Positions 57,265-64,000 of a stretch of 64,000 bases of DNA are shown here, piece by piece. The DNA is from Castanea sativa (Eukaryota > Streptophyta > Magnoliopsida > Fagales > Fagaceae). The DNA lies in the NCBI RefSeq assembly GCF_040712315.1, contig NC_134015.1, positions 9,444,945-9,508,944 of the forward strand. Direction: 5' to 3'. The first letter of the stretch is position 1; each line of letters starts with the position of its first letter. Made by a program: the position numbers and the translations under genes. Under the pieces are notes generated by a model. It had not been told where the DNA came from. It searched no databases and saw nothing but the letters and a program-made list of their open reading frames with translations.

Positions 57265-59460
57265 AAAGTCCAAACTCACGCTCACATCAAAACGATTTTG
57301 ACCCATGAGCACAAGATTACTCAAAATTCAAAACACAATTTAACATGACAGAAGGATCATAATTAAAATTATTGAAAAATTAATACAATTGGATGCTACA
57401 AATTGTATCAAAAATCACTTTCATGTTTCCCTAAGCCAACAAAACAAATGACTCCAACATAAATGAAAGTAAAGGCAACATAAAAATAAAAAAGAAATTC
57501 CCTTATAAAAGAGAAGTCCCCTTCCCTTTTAGTGACCACCTATCGCAAAATGTTTGCACCTTTGCAAAATACAAATCAATAACCAATCATTGGTGTTTAA
57601 GTCACTAAACCTTAATTAACTGGGTGTTGTGACACATGCTTAGTTACATCCTTGGGATTGCAACCTCAGCATAATATTTTGGCGAAAACACTATTTTGGT
57701 CCTTAGATTTTGGAGTCACGGTCGATCTAGTCTCTACATTTTAGTAACAGTTAATTTGATCATTGTTATTTTGTGGTCTCGGGCTATTTGGAGTGAGGAG
57801 AAAATTAATGCAAAAGTTTTTTTTTTAGGAGAATTATTGCAAAACTTTAAAATGATTTATCTTAACTTTCATAAATTGTCAATAAAATAAAAAGACTGAA
57901 ATATATTTTAGACCCTTAAAGTTCATGGTTATTATCATTTTAGCCCTCTACATTTTAAAATTTTCTTTTCATGTTTGATTCAATTTTTTATTTGGCTTTT
58001 TCCATTTCAAAATTTTTATTATGGTCCTTCATTTTAGCCCTTCATGAATATTAAAATTGTGAAACGTAAGAGACCAAACAAAAAACTAAATCAAACATGA
58101 AGGGTCAAATAAAGATTTTGAAAAATAAAGAACCAATATAAAAACAAATCAAATATGAAGGGTTAAAATGAAAATTTTTGAATGTAAATTAAAGAACTAA
58201 TGTAGTGGAAAACCTATGAGAATCAGAATATGTCTACTTCAAGAAAAATAACCTTGAATTCACAATGTGATAATGTCTAAAATCCACCAGAGAAACTAAG
58301 AATAAACTCTAAATTTTATTAATCTAATATCTAAATGTCTTAGAGGCTAGAACATGTTTAAATAGTAAAATAAAAACCTAGGGCGACTAGGAAAACGCCC
58401 ACCAAATCCTAATTTGGTCTAATCACAAGATGAGGTGGCAACATAGTAAATTTTACCAAGAACAACAAAATTGAGATTATTGCATAATTAAAAATTACTG
58501 TCTCTAAGAGAATTCCCAAAATAAATGGGACCTTATTCTGAATTTTAAATTAAAAGTTATAAAGTAAATAAATATCACAAAAAAATGGCAAAAACGGAAA
58601 TTTTAGGGACTATGCCCACAAAGTGGCTTTAGTTGTGGCCTAAGGCGATGATTTTTTTATCCCAGTGTCATTTCCCTACATGTCACCAATTTTTACGCGA
58701 TTTTGTCTTTCTCGTCGATGATTTTTACTAGTACTTTTTATTAAGTTATTGTCATCGTGTGTATGTTTCATGGTCAAATGGTTTTACTTGAGAATTCCTA
58801 GAAGAATGTACTTTTTTGATACCCGAACCATAAAATCAAGGGATCTAAATAAATATAAAAAGAAACACCTCCCCCCTCCCAGGTCTAAGAATTAGAGAGA
58901 TAATAGTATAAAGTAAAGAAATGGAAAAAGTAAAATGCCAAAAATTGAAGGAAAGAAAAGAATAAAAAAGTAGAGTACTTGCTCACAAACCCAAGACCCC
59001 ACCATAATTTTCTTTTTCTCTTTCCTTGTTTTAAATTTGTTTGGAAATTTAGAGAGAGGAAAGAAAATATTAAATTAAAATGGAATAGATTGGAATTAAA
59101 AGGCTTAAGATAATCTCCATATTCAGAGTTTAATAAAAATAATAATGAATAAAAAAATAAGGAAAAAAGAATAACTTTGTCTCAATTAATCAAGTGAAGG
59201 AAGTGTTCAATTCCATTTGTTCCTTTGTTGTTTTGTTTCAAATAAAAGAAGGATTCCTTGCTTTCACTCCTCTCAAGCATAAATTTATCTCATCTTATAT
59301 TGTTGAGCATGAATAAAAAATAAGAAAAAAAGAATAACTTTGTCTCAATTGATCAAGTGAAAGAAGTGTTTAATTCCATTTGTTCCTCTGTTATTTTTTT
59401 TTTAATCAAACAAAAGAAGAATTCCTTGCTTTCACCCCTCTCAAGCATAAATTTTTCTCA
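57265..59460. other. Intergenic, possible LTR-like block 58200-58680
   Basis: 58201-58680 starts TGTAGTGGAAAACC and ends TTTCCCTACA like an LTR, but no target duplication is present. At 57670-58200 there is fold-back-like text (TTTTGGTCC..., AAGGGTCAAATAAAG). Two near-identical stretches before the DC1 relic, about 59160-59260 and 59325-59440 (ACTTTGTCTCAATT...TTCCTTGCTTTCAC), form a direct repeat of period about 165 bp. Confidence 0.4.
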
Positions 59461-59468
59461 ACTTATAT

Positions 59469-60976
59469 TTGTGTTCATTATCATATAGGAAAAGTTTAAT
59501 ATGTTTGCTTTACTATTTATTGAATCATGCTTTTAGTAAATTTTTTGACATAATAGTAAAAATTTTTTACCACTGTCATCTTTGCAAAATTTACGTTCAT
59601 TTCAAGTGTCTTTCAACATCACTCTACATTGAAACTAAAATTCAAAACCACCCATTGACCTTATTCGGGAAGTTCATCACGTTCATTTGTGATTTTTGTG
59701 GTAAAGAAGGCAAAAGCATGCCCTACCTATGTGGTAGCACTTGTGGATTTTGGGCCCACCTTAATTGTGCTTCCTTACCACGTATGGTAAAACATATGCG
59801 CCATAAGCACCCTCTCATCCTCACTAACTCTATTATGGAAGATCATTATGAGCACCGAGTTTGCCAACTTTGCGTCAAACATGTAGACAAAAACCGTGGG
59901 GTTTATTATTGCTCAAGTTGCGATTACGTTGCCCACCTTGATTGCGCTACAGACAAGAAAGGCATAGATGAAAATTTTACTTGGAAATCTAAAGGCAAAG
60001 AGACTACTGAGTCAATAAATATGCCCAAGTACGAAGATCCAGAATTTGATGAACTCACCAACGAACTATCTTATATTGTCAAAAAAACCAAGGTGGGAGA
60101 GGACAAAATTAAAATACCAATTGGAAATCAAACGTTCCTATCATGAGCATGACTTAAAACTTACCGATGAGCTTGAGAACTACGAAATATGTGACAGGTA
60201 TATACAGTCTATTTTCCCTCCATTTTACAATTGTACTTGTTGTAACTTCATTCTTCACAAATCTTGCACAGAATTACCCCATATAAAGCGACACCCACTT
60301 CACCAACACCCCCTCACCCTTAAGCTTAAGAGACCTTCCCTTGTTTGTTGAGATGCTTGTAGGTGTATAAGTAATGGCTTTATCTACAACTGCAACGAAT
60401 GCGATTTTGACCTTGATGTCGCTTGCAGTCTGATATCATAATTAGAAACATTAACTCAGGTCACAAGCATCCCCTAATCTTCTCTAGCACAACTAACGAT
60501 GAGGAGTGTAGTGCTTGTACTTCTAAAGGAAGAATCTTTTGTTATACTTAATGTGAATTCATTTTGAATTTTGGATGTGCTACATTACCACATATCGTAA
60601 AATACAAACAACATGAGCACCTATTTACCTTTAGTTATATTGCTGGAGATGACTCAGATGAATATTATTGCGATATTTGTAAAGAAAAACAACATTCAAA
60701 ACATTAGTTCTACTATTGTGAAGAATGTAGTTATCCTGCACATCCTAAATGTATTTTTGGAGGATTCTTAGATATGTACTTGGGAGACTACCGAAATATG
60801 AAATTTGGGAGCACTTGTATATCCACCGTCTACAAACATCCCCTTACTCTTGTTCAGGAGATCAGGAGACTAAGGACGTCTCTCATTGTAACAAGTGTGG
60901 TCAGCCTTGCAAGGATATAGTCTATGCATGTACCACATGTAATATCAGTTTTGATTGGCAGTGTGTGCATGCCTGA
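59469..60976 (+). pseudogene. DC1-domain (Cys/His-rich C1) protein pseudogene
   Basis: The plus strand carries serial DC1 units with the HxxC/CxxC spacing of plant Cys/His-rich C1 proteins: CHLCKIYVHFKCL, CDFCGKEGKSMPYLC...HLNCASLP, CQLCVKHV...YYCSSCDYVAHLDCAT (first frame, to 60146). After a shift come FYNCTCCNFILHKSCTELP and a HPLHQHPLTL linker (60046-60351), then further units broken by stops at about 60350, 60440, 60549 and 60704, and a frame change around 60870. It ends CGQPCKDIVYACTTCNISFDWQC with a TGA at 60974-60976. The N-terminal start looks cut short. DC1 proteins are zinc-binding proteins linked to stress and defence signalling. With several stops and shifts, this copy is dead. 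Confidence 0.88.
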
Positions 60977-60979
60977 GTA

Positions 60980-62410
60980 TTAAATGTGAAAATGACATAA
61001 CTGGCATCCAACTCCTATAAAGGATGGACACTGCCTTAAGAGTTGTGTTAATAAGACACTATCTATCTATGTATTTAACTTCTTTCCTTTGCATCCATAT
61101 GGAAAATTGTTCTTGTTATTAACAAAGAATTATCTTTTTCACGTTATTATTCAGTAATTATCCTTTTCTTTCTTATTTCATTTTTATTGTTAACAGGTTT
61201 TAAACTTTATTGTTAACAGGTGTTTTTAAAAGTATTTGTTTATGAATTATTTTTACGGTTTTTTATACTTCTCATGAAAGTGGTATTGAAGTTTTTCTAA
61301 AATAGTCCATTACAAAATACCACAAGAGCATTGGTTTACAAAACATTTATAATTTGTGTGTGAATGTGATGCTAAGCTAAAGTTAAAAGGTGAGCCGGAG
61401 TAGTGTCAGTGCATTATGAAAAGCCAATTGTCGACAAAATGAAGTATTTTTCTATAATTTAATCATTCTAATTTCTATGAGTTTAACAAAACCCGACATA
61501 AATAAAGCAAAAGGGAAACAAAGGGAACACTACCACATCTCTATTCTATCGTTGATGCTATCTTGCACACCACTCCATCTTATATTGAAGGGGTAAAAAG
61601 AAAGGGAAATAAAGCAAAATTGTGATCGGAGTTTTTTTTTTTATTTTTAAGATAGTGTGATCAGAGTTGAACCAGCAAAAATCATCGACGGTTACGTGAT
61701 ATCAACACGCATACTTGAAGCAGAATGTATTATGTATATTGAATATTTTAAACAAAACAACATCGTTTTGATGGGCCCAATGTGTAACACAAAGATGCTC
61801 AAAACCAGTATTTATTAATTGAAACCAAGTACAATAAAATTTTGAATTTTTTTTTTTATTAAATGCAAAATTTGTGTTCCGATTTTCATATCATATTCCA
61901 AATCAATCATTTCTTTATATAAATCTTTTAAAAGTAATCATAAAAGTCCATATATGTATTACATGTCACTTAAAGATTAGGAAAAAGTAAATTATTAAGA
62001 TCAATATAATTAAAAATATGAACATATTACTTTAATGCGTTAACAAATATTTACTTATTTCAACTAATTTAAATTATTTAAGAATAAAGTTTAGCTTAAA
62101 AAAAAAGAATACAATTAATTTTTGTATTTTTTATTGCATGTGTTATTAGTTTTCTTTTACGTTAGATCGTTTTATGTTTTGATTGTTATCAAAGCAACTT
62201 AACATAAGAAAGAATGTCATATTTTATATCATTTTTTTTTCTTTCACATAACAAAAAAATATTTTTTTTAAATTTTTATAAATGAGTATTCTTATTTTTT
62301 TTAAATAACTATATAAATTCCTATTATATAATAATTAGTGCAACATCTATAGATAATTAATACATGATAATAAATGCATTTTCCTCAATAACACATAACA
62401 ATTAATTAAT
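60980..62410. other. Intergenic, nothing recognised
   Basis: AT-rich DNA downstream of the DC1 relic with A/T runs. No gene or clear repeat boundary. Confidence 0.3.
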
Positions 62411-62411
62411 A

Positions 62412-63282
62412 GGTGTTGGGTTATAAATTGACCTTAGTTAATTAATTCAATTACTCAAGTTAATTAATTGTTCAGATTTAATGCAAAAATCATAAAGGCA
62501 CCGACAAATCACAATTCTAATCTAGAGTGCAGTGGAAATTAAATTTGGCACAATTATTTGTAAACCTTCACAATGCAAAAACTCCAACGGGTGAATTTCA
62601 AGTCATTACTCTCAAGAATCCACTAATCAAGAATAAGCAGTTACAAGTACAAGGAATCTTATGTTGTTGGCCTATTTGAAGTACCTACAAACAGTAAAAC
62701 CATAATGCTAATCTCCAGTTAGACTTGATCTTGTAGAGACTTCTTCAATTGCACAAATCTCCAATTTATAACTAACTCCCAGCAACTTAAAGCTTGTTGT
62801 TGGATGCAAAGTTCTTCACTACACACTTGTAGAATATAAAGCAATTCGGCTACAAAACCCTAGACGCATAAAAACACAATAGCTTTATAAGAAGTATCTA
62901 AATTCATTATGTGAATCTCTATGTATGATGACAGCTATAAAATTTTACTTTTATATCATCGAGTAGGTTAGAGAGCAAAAGCCTAAAAAGACACATCATC
63001 ATGCCGAAAATTAGATTTGAGAATTCTAGATCTGCGAAACTCCATAGATTGAAAGGTATTGAGGTTCATTAAATCTCGATAGAAGCAAGTGTCGAGTCAC
63101 CAGTTTTTAGCTTTTCACGCTTGTTTCTTTGTGCAGTCTTCATGTCTTCAATACTACCACTTGTAAAGTCTTTTCAAAATGCTTTATGATATTCTTGAAT
63201 CCACTTAGAACTACTCAAATAAAAGCAAAGTGAATTTTGTCAAAGGACATGACAACTAAATAAAAATTTGACCCTAACAACA
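62412..63282. repeat. Possible LTR-like block
   Basis: It starts TGTTGGGTTAT and ends GACCCTAACAACA, a TGTTG...CAACA inverted terminus typical of LTRs, about 870 bp. It has no second copy in the window and no clear 5-bp target duplication. No coding sequence inside. Confidence 0.35.
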
Positions 63283-63283
63283 G

Positions 63284-63545
63284 GCAAAAATACAAATTAC
63301 ACCTTTTAAATTTGGTTAGTTGTCATTCTAATTCTTTAAGTTTCATTTTTGTTTTCATGGTCATGTATGTTTATAATTTTTTGTCACCATTAGTTCTTCC
63401 TCCATTCTATTAAAATTTTTTGCAAAGAAGGACTATCCGTGACAAAAAATGCAAACTTAGATGACCAAAATAACAAAAATGAAACTAGTAAAACCAAAAT
63501 GACAATTGAGCAAACTTAAAGGATGTAATTTGTAATTTTGCTTTT
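63284..63545. mobile_element. Fold-back (Mutator-like) element, about 260 bp
   Basis: The left arm starts CAAAAATACAAATTACACC. The right arm mirrors it (GGATGTAATTTGTAATTTTG), with inner mirrored words TTAGTTGTCATT / AATGACAATTG and GGTCATGTAxGTTTA / AAACTTAGATGACC. A partial second right arm lies at about 63605-63725 (AAACTTACATGACCAAAATG ... GGGTGGAATTTGTAGTTTT). No target duplication was resolved. Confidence 0.6.
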
Positions 63546-64000
63546 TTTGAGAAATTTTTTTTAATAACTTTTTAATACTAATTTTTTTAAAATAGTTAAC
63601 AAGAGGTATGGACAGAAAGACTAACAATGACAACAAATGTAAACTTACATGACCAAAATGACCGGAACGAAACTTATAGTACTAAAATGACAATTGACCT
63701 AAAGGGTGGAATTTGTAGTTTTTCCTATTAATACTTAGATAAATGCAAACTTTTGGTTTTGATGATTTAAAATTAAAAATATAAATGAAAAAAATTATCA
63801 TACCTTTTCATGAATCGTATATAAACATGCATGTATAAAAACTAGTATGGTAAAAGAAGGCTTCTATGCAAGATCAACTTTTTGTTCATGATGAATTATA
63901 TATGGATAGATCATATGACTCTAGTTTGGTCCGTTTCTTTTTTTACAAGAATTAATCATGATCAGTGATAGTTAACTACAACTCTTACATGAAGGAGAGG
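63546..64000. other. AT-rich end of window
   Basis: Apart from the partial fold-back arm at 63605-63725, nothing recognisable. Confidence 0.3.

Noticed and set aside
58201..58680. Solo LTR candidate (TGTAG...CTACA)
   Set aside because: Flanking 5-mers (ACTAA and TGTCA) do not match, so it is kept only as an LTR-like block.

Overview
The window looks like nuclear DNA of a woody eudicot. The genes have GT-AG introns and TATA boxes, the intergenic DNA is AT-rich, and plant-type LTR, SINE, LINE and Mutator/hAT-derived repeats are dense. A Fagales origin (oak or chestnut relatives) is a guess from the general look of the repeats and lipoxygenases, not a demonstrated fact.

Layout. (1) 3.8-42.0 kb holds a cluster of three 9-lipoxygenase (LOX) genes, all on the minus strand, with the same nine-exon structure. 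LOX-A (3810-9554) is intact by my splice reconstruction: 950 codons, with a basic Ser/Thr-rich N-terminal extension resembling a plastid transit peptide. LOX-B (14923-20633) is a pseudogene with several independent lesions. LOX-C (35038-42015) is intact, 860 codons, a standard cytosolic-type 9-LOX. Two relics show further copies existed: an inverted C-terminal tail at 33261-33374 and an intron-8-like scrap at about 22785-22855. The substrate-position residues (Thr-Val) and the Coffa-site Ala predict 9S-hydroperoxide products in A and C.

(2) Between LOX-B and LOX-C lie a broken LRR receptor-like protein gene (23788-27101) with a Mutator-type MITE inserted in it, and a Mutator-like element (27366-28909). 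That element's long inverted arms carry a glucanase-like gene start, and its centre holds an intact class I small heat-shock protein gene with its own TATA box and a five-unit heat-shock element.

(3) 42-59 kb is mainly transposon territory. It contains a young non-autonomous LTR element (44534-47795, duplicated CTTAC) with an internal 81-bp tandem array, a solo LTR (54006-54738, duplicated AGTAG), LINE scraps, SINEs, MITEs and a perfect 42-bp palindrome.

(4) 59.5-61.0 kb is a DC1-domain (Cys/His-rich C1) pseudogene on the plus strand. The remainder is AT-rich sequence with LTR-like and fold-back repeats.

The most unusual items are the transposon-borne heat-shock gene with a heat-responsive promoter inside the element, the inverted duplication downstream of LOX-C with several transposons datable by empty sites, and a possible ancient viral nucleoprotein-like insertion in LOX-C intron 1 (low confidence). 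The functional genes are few: two 9-LOX genes (oxylipin synthesis) and one sHSP.
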